Positions 46,202-55,102 of a stretch of 64,000 bases of DNA are shown here, piece after piece (the stretch's first letter is position 1; every line of letters starts with the position of its first letter). The position numbers and the translations under genes were made by a program. The stretch lies in assembly GCF_008014695.1 (NCBI RefSeq), contig NZ_VOXE01000004.1:248001-312000 (forward strand). Reading direction: 5' to 3'. The notes beneath the pieces were generated by a model that was given only the letters and a program-made list of their open reading frames with translations, did not search any database and was not told the DNA's origin. The stretch is from Chryseobacterium sp. (GTDB lineage: Bacteria > Bacteroidota > Bacteroidia > Flavobacteriales > Weeksellaceae).

Positions 46202-46393
46202 TTATGCTAATTTTACGTTTACAGCGTTTAGTCCTTTGTTTCCTTGTTGAACTTCGTAAACTACTTTATCGTTTTCACGGATTTTAGTAGTTAAACCTGA
46301 AGTGTGTACAAAGATGTCTTCTCCACCATTTAATGGTGTAATAAATCCGAAACCTTTAGTTTCGTTGAAAAATTTTACGGTGCCTTCTTGCAT
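46202..46393 (-). CDS. cold-shock protein (CspA family)
   Basis: A 63-residue single cold-shock domain. RNP1 is KGFGFITP and RNP2 is DIFVHTSG. It binds single-stranded RNA and DNA and acts as an RNA chaperone. Length is typical. It is 24 nt downstream of a second, longer cold-shock gene, likely co-transcribed and ended by the hairpin at 46150-46176. Confidence 0.93.
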   Translation of the reverse strand: MQEGTVKFFNETKGFGFITPLNGGEDIFVHTSGLTTKIRENDKVVYEVQQGNKGLNAVNVKLA

Positions 46394-46417
46394 TGTATTG
46401 GTATTAAAATTATAGTA

Positions 46418-46852
46418 TTATTTGATTATCTGAATATTAACTGCTGAAAAACCTTTTGGTGACCTTTCTTTTTCAAAGGAAACTTTATTGCCTTTCTTCA
46501 CAGCATGCGCGCAGTTGTTTTCGTGAAAGAAAATATTGTCTTTAGAACTGTTCTCCGTGATAAAGCCATAGCCTTTTTCACTTAAAAAAGTAACAATACC
46601 TGTTTTCACCAGTTCTTCTGCTTCAATTGGAGCTGCACCTAATTGAATGTCGTCCATGTTGATTTCAGGCCTGTCCTGATCTTCCGGACGTGTTTCGGTC
46701 AATTGACCGTTTGCATCTACGTAAAGAAACATCTCATCCAACCCTTTCCCTTTGTTATTGTTGGTTTTGCGTTCTTCGCGCTTTAGCGTTTTTTCTTTTG
46801 CTTTCTGAATTTTTTTCTTGAAATTTTCTTTTTTTGAGAAAGAATCTGCCAT
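46418..46852 (-). CDS. cold-shock-domain protein with basic N-terminal extension
   Basis: A 144-residue protein. The first 45 residues are highly basic (KKENFKKKIQKAKEKTLKREERK), then an acidic linker (TETRPEDQDRPEINMDD), then a cold-shock domain from about 82 with KGYGFITE (RNP1) and NIFFHENN (RNP2). The Lys-rich arm probably adds non-specific RNA or ribosome affinity. It is the first gene of a two-gene cold-shock unit with a long upstream intergenic region. Confidence 0.85.
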   Translation of the reverse strand: MADSFSKKENFKKKIQKAKEKTLKREERKTNNNKGKGLDEMFLYVDANGQLTETRPEDQDRPEINMDDIQLGAAPIEAEELVKTGIVTFLSEKGYGFITENSSKDNIFFHENNCAHAVKKGNKVSFEKERSPKGFSAVNIQIIK

Positions 46853-47301
46853 ATATTATTATCGTATTTAGTTTGTTCTAAGTTGATGCTATGAAGCTTT
46901 TTATTACATCGATAAAATGGGGAAAGAGACCGCTGAGGGAAGCTATAACCACATTTTAATTCCATGTATAAAATATAAAAAGTGGATGCGGAACGCGAAA
47001 ACTGAGTAAGAGAAAAATGGAGTATTCTAAACTATTACAGAAAAAGCAAAGGCATATGCCCTTTATAAATTATACTGCAAATATACAACAATATTCCCAT
47101 GAAAATCATCATCACTTAAAATTATTGACTTTAGAGCATATTAATTTCAGCATCTTTAGTTATTTAGTGATTTTTGAACTGACATCGTATTCATACATCA
47201 ACAAAAGAAAATCCGCTATTCCCTAAAAAAACTGACTAAAAAATCGGAAAATTGTAACAATTATCTTATTTTTGACACCAATGATTTAAATTTAATTTTA
47301 T
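46853..47301. other. intergenic region between divergent csp and M16 genes
   Basis: About 450 nt, AT-rich. A 69-codon plus-strand frame (47017-47226) has no binding site, no codon bias and no recognisable motif and is judged chance. The minus-strand side may hold a long cold-shock leader. The TATTTTTG at 47267-47274 is the likely -7 element for the M16 genes. Confidence 0.5.
47267..47274 (+). promoter_or_regulatory. -7 element of the M16 pair
   Basis: TATTTTTG fits TAnnTTTG and lies 27 nt before the ATG at 47302. No TTTG at the usual distance was seen. Confidence 0.5.
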
Positions 47302-48615
47302 ATGAAAAAAAGATTTCTTTCTGCTGTTGCCGTCGCTTTTCTAGGATTGATGATGGATGCACAGCAAATCAAATTTGAAGAATACGACCTGCCGAATGGG
47401 CTGCACGTAATTCTTCATCAGGATAATACTGCTCCAGTAGTTACAACAGGCGTTATGTATCATGTGGGTGCAAAAGACGAAGTGATCGGAAGAACGGGTT
47501 TTGCCCATTTCTTTGAACATTTGCTTTTTGAAGGCACCAAAAACATCAAACGTGGCGAGTGGTTTAAAATTGTTTCTTCAAACGGAGGTACCAACAATGC
47601 CAATACCACTAACGATAGAACGTATTATTACGAAACTTTCCCTTCCAATAACGAACAGCTTGGTTTGTGGATGGAAAGTGAAAGAATGAAAAGCGGTACC
47701 ATCAACCAAATCGGTGTTGACACTCAAAGAGAGGTAGTAAAAGAGGAAAAACGTCTGAGAATGGACAACCAGCCTTACGGAAATCTCTTCACAGCAGTGC
47801 AGAACAATCTGTTTACAAAACACCCTTACCACTGGCCAACAATTGGTTCAATGGAAGACCTGAACGAGGCAAAACTTTCAGAATTCCAGGATTTTTATAA
47901 AAAATTCTATGTTCCGAACAATGCTACACTGGTTGTAGCCGGAGACATTAAGCCGGAGCAGACGAAAAAATGGATCAGCGAATATTACGGTGACATTCCT
48001 AAAGGAACAGTTTATCCGAAAAACTTCCCGAAAGACGAGCCGATCACCACAATGAAAGAAGTGACGGTAACCGACAAAAACATCCAGCTTCCCGCTTATG
48101 TATTTGCTTACAGAACTCCTGCAGAAAAAGAAAAAGATGCCTACACACTCGATATGCTCTCTTCTTACCTCAGCAACGGTAAATCTTCTGTGCTTTATAA
48201 AAAATTAGTAGATGAAGAGAAAAAAGCGCTTCAGGTTCAAGCTTTCAACCAAGGTCTGGAAGATGCAGGAATATTTGCGTTTTTCGCGATTCCGATGGGA
48301 GCGACTACGAAAGCGACACTTCAGAACGATATTGATGCTGAAATCAAAAAGCTCCAGACTACTTTAATTTCTGAAGAAGATTACCAAAAACTTCAGAACC
48401 AGTACGAAAACCAGTTTGTAAATTCGAACTCCTCTATTCAGGGAATTGCAGGTTCTTTGGCTACCAACCATGTTTTGATGGGTGATACGAACCTCATCAA
48501 TAAAGAAATCGACATTTACCGTTCTGTTTCAAGACAGGATATTATGAATGCCGCAAAAAAATACCTGAACCCTAATCAAAGAGTTATTATCAATTATATA
48601 CCTGAAAAGAAATAG
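47302..48615 (+). CDS. M16-family zinc peptidase, catalytic subunit
   Basis: A 437-residue exported half-size M16 protein. The signal peptide ends near MMDAQ. The zinc motif HFFEH (His69, Glu72, His73) and the distal Glu block REVVKEEKR are intact. Half-size M16 proteins work as dimers with a partner lacking the zinc site, like mitochondrial processing peptidase or PqqL-type pairs. The partner is the next gene, 3 nt downstream. Confidence 0.92.
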   Translation: MKKRFLSAVAVAFLGLMMDAQQIKFEEYDLPNGLHVILHQDNTAPVVTTGVMYHVGAKDEVIGRTGFAHFFEHLLFEGTKNIKRGEWFKIVSSNGGTNNANTTNDRTYYYETFPSNNEQLGLWMESERMKSGTINQIGVDTQREVVKEEKRLRMDNQPYGNLFTAVQNNLFTKHPYHWPTIGSMEDLNEAKLSEFQDFYKKFYVPNNATLVVAGDIKPEQTKKWISEYYGDIPKGTVYPKNFPKDEPITTMKEVTVTDKNIQLPAYVFAYRTPAEKEKDAYTLDMLSSYLSNGKSSVLYKKLVDEEKKALQVQAFNQGLEDAGIFAFFAIPMGATTKATLQNDIDAEIKKLQTTLISEEDYQKLQNQYENQFVNSNSSIQGIAGSLATNHVLMGDTNLINKEIDIYRSVSRQDIMNAAKKYLNPNQRVIINYIPEKK

Positions 48616-48618
48616 ACC

Positions 48619-50664
48619 ATGAAATACAATTTTAAATATATCGCGGCAGCATTTTTAGTTTCAGGAATGCTTTCTGCGCAGAAGATCAATAAGGACGAAA
48701 TGCCGAAACCCGGCCCAACTCCTACGATCAATATCGCAAAACCAAAAACTTTCACCATGAAGAACGGGCTTACCGTAATGGTGGTGGAAAACAATAAATT
48801 GCCAAGAGTAAATGTAAGTCTATCCATGGACCGACCTCCTTATTATGAAGGAAAAATAGTTGGAGTAAGCCAGATTATGGCCGACCAGCTTGGGAACGGT
48901 ACCACTACAATGACCAAGGAACAGTTTAACCAAAAAATTGATTTCTTGGGCGCAAATCTTGGTTTCTCCTCAGCCGGAGCCAGTGCAAACACTCTATCTA
49001 AATATTTTCCACAGGTTTTGGGACTGATGGCAGATGCAATCGTTAATCCTAAATTTTCAGCGACTGAAGTTCAGAATTCCAAAGACAGAATGATTGAAGG
49101 ACTGAAAGCGGATGAAAAAAATGCAAGTTCAATTGCAGACCGTGTTTCCAATGCATTGACTTACGGAAAAAACACCTCCAGAGGCGAATTTGAAACCGAA
49201 GCTACAATTAAAAATATCCAGTTGGCAGATGTGCAGAATATCTACAACAAATATTACGCACCAGACAATGCTTATTTGGTGGTAGTGGGAGATGTAAAAT
49301 TCAATGATGCAAAAAAGCTGATTGAAAAGGCTTTTTCCGGATGGAAAAAATCGAATACACAGTTTGCACCCCTGGAACCGGCTTCAAATGTTGCCAAAAC
49401 TGAAATCAATGTTGTGGATGTTCCAACAGCAGTACAGTCAGTAGTATCTGTAGGAAATATCAACAATCTGAAGATGAACAATCCTCAGTATTTCCCTTCC
49501 GTGATTGCGAACTATATTTTAGGCGGAGGTGGTGAAGCCAGACTCTTCATGAATCTGCGCGAGAAAAACGGATTTACTTACGGAGCCTATTCCAACATGA
49601 GCGCAAGCAAATACTCCCCTAGTTTTTCTGCCAATGCAAGTGTGAGAAATGAAGTAACCGACAAAGCGGTGAAGGAATTCATGAATGAAGTGAAAGGAAT
49701 TTCAACCGTAAAACCAGACGAACTTGCCAATGCGAAAGCAAAACTGAAAGGCGATTTCATCCGTTCCCTGGAAAGACCTGAAACCATTGCCAGATTTGCA
49801 GTAAACGAAAAAGTACAGAATTTACCAGCAGATTTTTACACCAATTACCTGAAATCAATCGATAAAGTAACTGCTGCAGACGTTTCGGAAGCGGTAAAAT
49901 CAACCATTATGCCTAACCAAACCAGAATTTTTGTGGCAGGAAAAGCTGCAGATATTTCTGAAGGACTGGAAAAATTGGGTTACCCGGTAACGTACTATGA
50001 TAAAGATGCAAATCCCGCTGCAAAACCTTCTACCCAAAAAATTGACGCCAATGTAACTTTGGCTACTGTTGCTGATAAATACATCGCGGCAATTGGAGGT
50101 TTGGCTGCAGTGCAGAAAGTAAACTCAATTACAACTGACGCTTCAGCGAAAGTTCAGGGTATGGATCTGGACATGAATATGATTCAGGCGAAAGGAGGAA
50201 AAATGAGAATGGAAATTAAAATGATGGGCAACTCCTTCCAAAAAATCGTTTTTGATGGTAAAGAAGGATCTATGGAAGCACAGGGTCAGAAAATGCCGTT
50301 ACCAGATGACGCTAAGAAAGAACTGGCTAAATCTACAGAACTGTTCCCGGAATTGAATTTCGCAAAATCACCTGAATATAAACTTGCAGGAATTGAAAAA
50401 TTCGCAAATGAAGATGCATATGTGGTGAAAGGTGAAAAGAACACCTATTACTACAGTGTAAAAACAGGAATGAAACTTGGAGAAGTTAAAATGCAGAAAG
50501 GTCCGCAGGGCGAGATGGCTGTTCCAACAAGTTTCTCTGATTACAAAGATGTTTCCGGTGTACAGCTTCCATATAAAATCTCCCAGAACATGGGCGGAAT
50601 GGATGTGGATTTCACGGTAAAATCTTATCAGATCAACCAGGCGACAGATTCAGATTTCAAATAG
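48619..50664 (+). CDS. M16-like non-catalytic subunit fused to a LolA-like domain
   Basis: A 681-residue exported protein (signal peptide ends GMLSAQ). Residues about 40-450 have the M16 fold, but the zinc motif position reads SQIMADQLGNGT, without the HxxEH, so it is likely the non-catalytic subunit. The glycine-rich loop GGGGEARLFMNLREKNGFTYGAYS is present (near 300). Residues about 470-681 (IAAIGGLAAVQKVNSI, DASAKVQGMDLDMNMIQ, KGEKNTYYYSVKTG) look like a LolA/LolB-type lipoprotein-binding beta domain. The fusion could bring the peptidase to a lipid or lipoprotein substrate. It follows the catalytic subunit by 3 nt. Confidence 0.82.
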   Translation: MKYNFKYIAAAFLVSGMLSAQKINKDEMPKPGPTPTINIAKPKTFTMKNGLTVMVVENNKLPRVNVSLSMDRPPYYEGKIVGVSQIMADQLGNGTTTMTKEQFNQKIDFLGANLGFSSAGASANTLSKYFPQVLGLMADAIVNPKFSATEVQNSKDRMIEGLKADEKNASSIADRVSNALTYGKNTSRGEFETEATIKNIQLADVQNIYNKYYAPDNAYLVVVGDVKFNDAKKLIEKAFSGWKKSNTQFAPLEPASNVAKTEINVVDVPTAVQSVVSVGNINNLKMNNPQYFPSVIANYILGGGGEARLFMNLREKNGFTYGAYSNMSASKYSPSFSANASVRNEVTDKAVKEFMNEVKGISTVKPDELANAKAKLKGDFIRSLERPETIARFAVNEKVQNLPADFYTNYLKSIDKVTAADVSEAVKSTIMPNQTRIFVAGKAADISEGLEKLGYPVTYYDKDANPAAKPSTQKIDANVTLATVADKYIAAIGGLAAVQKVNSITTDASAKVQGMDLDMNMIQAKGGKMRMEIKMMGNSFQKIVFDGKEGSMEAQGQKMPLPDDAKKELAKSTELFPELNFAKSPEYKLAGIEKFANEDAYVVKGEKNTYYYSVKTGMKLGEVKMQKGPQGEMAVPTSFSDYKDVSGVQLPYKISQNMGGMDVDFTVKSYQINQATDSDFK

Positions 50665-50686
50665 ACTGATCCTAACATCAATGATC

Positions 50687-50717
50687 AACGGCAGCGAAAG
50701 TTGCCGTTTTTTTATTT
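50687..50717 (+). terminator. terminator of the M16 pair
   Basis: AACGGCAGC and GTTGCCGTT pair around a GAAA tetraloop and run into a T-rich tail. Confidence 0.88.
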
Positions 50718-50737
50718 TCATTTAATTCATCTTGAGT

Positions 50738-50768
50738 TTTGCAATTCGGAGAAATTGTGCTAAATTTG
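50738..50768 (+). promoter_or_regulatory. promoter of secG
   Basis: TTTG (50738-50741), a 19-nt spacer and TAAATTTG (50761-50768) match the Bacteroidetes -33/-7 consensus. The ATG at 50793 lies 24 nt past the element. Confidence 0.8.
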
Positions 50769-50792
50769 CCCATTCAAACTGAAACAGTTACA

Positions 50793-51128
50793 ATGAGTAC
50801 AATTTTTACCCTCTTCATGATCCTTATCATGATTGCTAGTATTTTACTGATCATCATCATTATGGCTCAGAATCCTAAAGGCGGAGGTCTTTCGGGAACC
50901 TTCGGCGGAACTTCGTCTGCACAGTTTGGCGTTCAGCGGACCAATGATTTCATGGAAAAAGCTACATGGACTTTGGGAGCAACTATTGTAGTGCTTATTT
51001 TGTTAAGTGTTATTCTTACGGCTAAACCTACAGCACCAATTCAGCCGGTTCCGGTTCAGCAATCTGCTCCGGTTACGCCTTCCACAAGTGCTCCGGTTCA
51101 GACTCCGGCAGCTCCTGCAGGAAAATAA
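50793..51128 (+). CDS. secG: preprotein translocase subunit SecG
   Basis: A 111-residue inner-membrane protein with two helices (about 5-25 and 52-72) and the conserved loop MAQNPKGGGLSGTFGG between them, the SecG signature. A Pro/Ala/Gln-rich tail ends the protein. It supports SecYE-mediated protein export. The ATG at 50793 is preferred to one at 50739, which would lie inside the promoter. Confidence 0.93.
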   Translation: MSTIFTLFMILIMIASILLIIIIMAQNPKGGGLSGTFGGTSSAQFGVQRTNDFMEKATWTLGATIVVLILLSVILTAKPTAPIQPVPVQQSAPVTPSTSAPVQTPAAPAGK

Positions 51129-51150
51129 TTGAATTTCAAAATTAAAATAG

Positions 51151-51186
51151 ATAGGGCTCGACAAATGTTGAGCCCTATTCATTTTC
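51151..51186 (+). terminator. probable terminator of secG
   Basis: ATAGGGCTC and GAGCCCTAT pair over 9 bp around a 10-nt loop, followed by TCATTTTC, a weak T-tract. Confidence 0.55.
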
Positions 51187-51341
51187 TGACGCCTAAAATT
51201 ATTTTTATAAAAGTTAAAGTTCCTTCATAAATACTATATAAAGCACATTCTTCTCCTTATCAACATTACGGGAAAATATTTTGTAAACCCAAAACATAAA
51301 GGCACAATAATTGCAAATCCCATACTCATTAAACAGAAATC

Positions 51342-51596
51342 ATGTCAGAAAATATACTTTCGTTAGAAGATCTTAAGTTTTTAGAAGCTCTGCATTCCGG
51401 TAAAGATCTGGAGTTTATTCGTTGTGATGACAGCGGGATTAAAATCAACAATAAGATTCTGGTTGCGGACAGTCTTCCAAACACTGTTATTTTTAATACA
51501 CTTAGCGAAATTTCAAAAAAAATGAAATACCGCCTGAATTCCAACTTTCAGTTGAATTTCTCCACATCATTTAATTTTGAAGTTGTTCGGATCTAG
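51342..51596 (+). CDS. small protein of unknown function
   Basis: An 84-residue soluble protein starting MSENILSLEDLKFLEALHSG, with a hydrophobic-charged pattern suggesting a mixed alpha/beta fold and no membrane segment. No motif was recognised. It is followed by a strong bidirectional terminator and stands opposite a two-component pair. The coding look (codon use, start context with A-rich leader) supports it as real. Confidence 0.55.
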   Translation: MSENILSLEDLKFLEALHSGKDLEFIRCDDSGIKINNKILVADSLPNTVIFNTLSEISKKMKYRLNSNFQLNFSTSFNFEVVRI

Positions 51597-51615
51597 TTTA
51601 ACATAGCATATAAAT

Positions 51616-51650
51616 AAAAAGACAAACTTTTCAGTTTGTCTTTTTATTTT
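51616..51650. terminator. bidirectional terminator
   Basis: AAAAAGACAAAC and GTTTGTCTTTTT pair over 12 bp around a 6-nt loop between the convergent small gene and response regulator. Confidence 0.88.
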
Positions 51651-52014
51651 AAGCGGTTAGCTGATTGAGTTTATTTACCACCTCATCTATCTCAAAAGGT
51701 TTTGAAATAAACGCATTCGCCCCCGATTGTATAGCAGTATCTTCAAGACCACGGCTTGCGGACATCATGATTACCGGAATATTTCTTGTAACTTCATTTT
51801 CTTTTAGTCTTTTACAGATTTCTCGTCCATCTTCTCCTGAAAGCCACATATCCAGAAGGATGATGTCAGGTTTGGAAACCGATTCCACATACGTGAAAAT
51901 CTCTGATCCTCTTTCAAAGGCATTAACTTGGAAGCCTTCAAAATCAAGCATGACTCCTAAGGAATCCAGAATGGCAACATCGTCATCAACAATTACTATA
52001 TTTTTTGAATTCAT
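51649..52014 (-). CDS. stand-alone response regulator (CheY-like)
   Basis: A 121-residue receiver domain with no output domain. The acidic pocket is DDD near 10-12, the phospho-acceptor is Asp55 in ILLDMWLSGEDG, and the conserved Lys is in FISKPFE. It is the receiver partner of the PAS histidine kinase encoded 10 nt upstream in the same operon. With no DNA-binding domain it should act by protein contacts, as in a phosphorelay or motility control. Confidence 0.9.
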   Translation of the reverse strand: MNSKNIVIVDDDVAILDSLGVMLDFEGFQVNAFERGSEIFTYVESVSKPDIILLDMWLSGEDGREICKRLKENEVTRNIPVIMMSASRGLEDTAIQSGANAFISKPFEIDEVVNKLNQLTA

Positions 52015-52024
52015 TTTTTAGATA

Positions 52025-53869
52025 TTAAATTTGAACGCTGGGCAATGAAAAGCAGAAGGTAGAACCCTTGCCCAATACACTGTCTACCCAAATTTTTCCT
52101 TCAGACCGGTCAATGATCTGTGAAGCGATATATAATCCTAAACCTAAACCGGGAAATGTACTTTCTTCGTCTCCACTCACGCGGTAATATTGTTCGAAGA
52201 CTTTATCTTTCTTCTCTTCAGGCATTCCAATTCCGAAATCTTTCACCATAAAAGTAACTTCACTGTCGGTACTTTTTGTTTCCACTATTATTTTGCCGGC
52301 TTCCGGAGAATATTTAATGGCATTGGAAATTAAATTGGTGATCACCTGGCTTATACGGTCTCTGTCTGCAAAAACCGTACCTCCTTTTTCGATATTCAGT
52401 TCAATACTGTGGGCAGTAGACATCTGCTGTTCTTCAACTGTCTCTTTTACAAGTTGCGAAAATTCAAAATGATTCTGATTCAGGTGGATTTTTCCAGCGT
52501 TAATTTTGGTGACATCCAAAAGATCACCGATAAGGGAGGTAAGTTTTATAACTTGTTGATCCATTTTTTTTGCAAATTCAGCATTTTTGTCATCACCGGA
52601 TTTCTTCAGCATTCTTTCCAGTACCTGAGCATAAAGTTTAAGCGACGTTAGCGGTGTTTTAAGCTCATGACTTGCTATTCCTAAAAAAGTATCTTTTTGG
52701 TTGACCAAATTTTTAAACTCATTGATGTTGGTGCTGGTTCCAATCCATTTCATAATCACTCCGTCTTCAATCACCGGTGTGGCACGGGTCAAAAACCAGA
52801 TGTATTCATCAGTACGGTAATCCAGAATACGATATTCCATCGTAAATGTTTTTTGAGTTTCCGCAGCTTCTGTCCATATTTTTCGGAGATTGATGATATC
52901 TTCGGGATGAATAATTTTTTCAAAGTTAAACTCACGCACTTCCTCTTCTGTGCAGTTCAGCAGATTCATCAGATTTTTGTTATAATAATCAAACTTTCCA
53001 TCGGCAGTAGTTGTCCAGACGATCTGAGGCATTGCCTCAGCAAGATGTTTGTATTCAGATTCGCTGTTCTGGGCTTTTTTTCGGGAGTTTACCAATTCGG
53101 TAACATCCATGGCCACATTCATGATGGCATAAATCTCTCCATCGTCATCACGAAGCGGCTTGTAAGAAAAACTGTAATAATAGGTCTGAAGAATGCCGTC
53201 TATAAACAGATCCACGCGGTCCTCTTGAGCGATGTAAGGAATACCCGTTATAAAAATATTTTTTAAAATATCAATGAAAGGCTGACCCTGAAGTTCAGGA
53301 AGTGCCTCGTCCAGTTTTTTACCAATAACACTTTGGTCTTTGCCCCAGGTCTTAATCATTTGCTCATTGGCAAACTCTATAACCAACTCTTCTCCCCTGT
53401 AAATAGCGGTCGCATAATCTGAAATTTCTAAAAGTTCCTTAAATCGCAGTTCACTTTCGCGCAGTTTTTTTTCGTACTCCACCTGTTGCGTGACATCCGT
53501 TGCGACAACACTGATGCCTGTAATTCCGGTGTCGCCATATATCGGCGCATAAATGAAGTTGAAATAACATTTATGCAGTGTTCCGTTTTTCTCGATCATC
53601 CCAAGTACTTTACTCCCGTTGAAAGGCGTACCGGTTTGATAAACTTCTCTTAGGATGTTTGGGAATTCCTGATCACGTATTTCGGGCAGTGCCTCCAGTA
53701 AAGGCAGGCCGATAATATCTTCTCCTTTTCCCCATAATTCCAATATCTGCCGGTTTGCCACTTCTATTGTAAAATCTTCTCCCATCAGCATTCCTAACGC
53801 TACTGGAGCCTGGCTGAAAATAGTGGTCAGTGACTCCAAACTAACATTATTTTTAAGGAAATTTTTCAT
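52025..53869 (-). CDS. cytosolic PAS histidine kinase
   Basis: A 614-residue sensor kinase without signal peptide or membrane helix. Three PAS domains occupy about 10-130, 140-260 and 270-385, with YIWFLTRATPVIEDG in the third. HisKA has the phospho-acceptor His401 in IASHELKTPLTSLK. The HATPase has NLISNAIKYSPEAGK (N box), DFGIGMPEEKK (G1) and GLGLGLYIASQI (G2). It is likely an intracellular redox or small-molecule sensor. Its partner is the receiver gene 10 nt downstream. Confidence 0.9.
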   Translation of the reverse strand: MKNFLKNNVSLESLTTIFSQAPVALGMLMGEDFTIEVANRQILELWGKGEDIIGLPLLEALPEIRDQEFPNILREVYQTGTPFNGSKVLGMIEKNGTLHKCYFNFIYAPIYGDTGITGISVVATDVTQQVEYEKKLRESELRFKELLEISDYATAIYRGEELVIEFANEQMIKTWGKDQSVIGKKLDEALPELQGQPFIDILKNIFITGIPYIAQEDRVDLFIDGILQTYYYSFSYKPLRDDDGEIYAIMNVAMDVTELVNSRKKAQNSESEYKHLAEAMPQIVWTTTADGKFDYYNKNLMNLLNCTEEEVREFNFEKIIHPEDIINLRKIWTEAAETQKTFTMEYRILDYRTDEYIWFLTRATPVIEDGVIMKWIGTSTNINEFKNLVNQKDTFLGIASHELKTPLTSLKLYAQVLERMLKKSGDDKNAEFAKKMDQQVIKLTSLIGDLLDVTKINAGKIHLNQNHFEFSQLVKETVEEQQMSTAHSIELNIEKGGTVFADRDRISQVITNLISNAIKYSPEAGKIIVETKSTDSEVTFMVKDFGIGMPEEKKDKVFEQYYRVSGDEESTFPGLGLGLYIASQIIDRSEGKIWVDSVLGKGSTFCFSLPSVQI

Positions 53870-54010
53870 AAACGCGAATATAAATAAAAATTGCGTAATA
53901 AAAGCGTGTTTAAATTTCGGGAATCGCTTTTTTAAAATTTTTTAAATTTCCTTCTTAATCACTTATCATACAATAATTTAGATAATACTCAGGAATTTTA
54001 AAGAATATTG

Positions 54011-55099
54011 TCATTTAAATATTTCTTCAAAATTTCGTGAATTCAATCCCCAATAATCGTCCTGATCCTGAAAAAAAACACAGTGAATCCATGAATCCAG
54101 CGTCATCATTTCCAATGTATCGGAATCAATATCCTTAAATCCACTTTTGAAAAACTCTTCATCGATATCTACATTCTTTCGATCAAGAATAAGAATATTT
54201 TCAGCGCTGTAAAACGGATAATTTTTAATATCGGCGTTGGTGGTGATTAATTTTTTTCCTGCGGCAAGTGTTTCGAAAGGCCTCATCGTAAGACCGAGCT
54301 GAAACGGTTTATTGATTTCCAGAACCGAGAAAGAACTGCTGTAAATTTCCGCGATTTGATGGTGGGTCAGCTTTTTAAAACTGAGTTTTTGCATGTTGAA
54401 CTGTTCTAAATTTTTATCGAAAATCTTCTTCAGGACAAAGGCTGCTCTACCAGGAGCATAATAGTAAAAAAAAGTCTTGAGATTCAGTTTCTGAGCAAAG
54501 CTCCTGATTTTTTCTCCGACCAAATACCGATCCGTATGAGCGCTGCCAATAAAAGCAATATCATATTTGGGCTTTTCGGGAATTTCTGAACGTTTATACT
54601 CATTCAAAAAAAAATTCGGGCGGAAATGGAGCCCGTATTTTCTGGCATCTGATGGTTCAAAAGTGAAAACTTTATTGAAATACGGATAGAGTTCCGGAAC
54701 TCCGGGATATTCAAAAACAGGATCATAAGAACAGAAGATTCTGACGGTTAAAGGGCTGAGCTCACTGAGTTTTTCCAGAAAAAGGTGCGGCACCGTTTCG
54801 CCTTTGATCAAAAGGAAATAATCATATTTTTTGCCGGAAATCTGTCGCAGAATTTTCTCGTAGTATCTTTTAATTGTATTTTGATAAAAGCTGCTTTTGA
54901 CCCGTACCATTCCTTTGGCCCACACCGAATCGGAAGGTCTTTCGTTATAGAAATCCACTTCTGCTCCAAGTTCGCGAAGCCGATTGGCGATGGCTTTTTC
55001 GTAACCGAAAAAATGGGGAGCCAGAAACAGTATTCTTTTTCCGTTTAAATTATTGATTTCAGAAAATCTTTCCTTCATTTGATAGCACTTATACCGCAT
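54011..55099 (-). CDS. CgeB-like glycosyltransferase
   Basis: A 362-residue GT-B fold protein of the CgeB/glycosyltransferase-family-1 sort: ILFLAPHFFGYEKAIANRLRELG at the N-terminus (Rossmann start), FNKVFTFEPSD in the hinge, and LTMRPFETLAAGKKLITTN in the donor site. An ATG 21 nt inside is also possible (55078). It lies 3 nt from the GT2 gene upstream, forming a two-gene glycosyl-transfer operon, probably for cell-surface glycan. Acceptor unknown. Confidence 0.75.
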   Translation of the reverse strand: MRYKCYQMKERFSEINNLNGKRILFLAPHFFGYEKAIANRLRELGAEVDFYNERPSDSVWAKGMVRVKSSFYQNTIKRYYEKILRQISGKKYDYFLLIKGETVPHLFLEKLSELSPLTVRIFCSYDPVFEYPGVPELYPYFNKVFTFEPSDARKYGLHFRPNFFLNEYKRSEIPEKPKYDIAFIGSAHTDRYLVGEKIRSFAQKLNLKTFFYYYAPGRAAFVLKKIFDKNLEQFNMQKLSFKKLTHHQIAEIYSSSFSVLEINKPFQLGLTMRPFETLAAGKKLITTNADIKNYPFYSAENILILDRKNVDIDEEFFKSGFKDIDSDTLEMMTLDSWIHCVFFQDQDDYWGLNSRNFEEIFK

Positions 55100-55102
55100 A
55101 AT

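Noticed and set aside
47017-47226. 69-codon ORF in the csp-M16 intergenic region
   Set aside because: Poor codon use, no start context and no motif.
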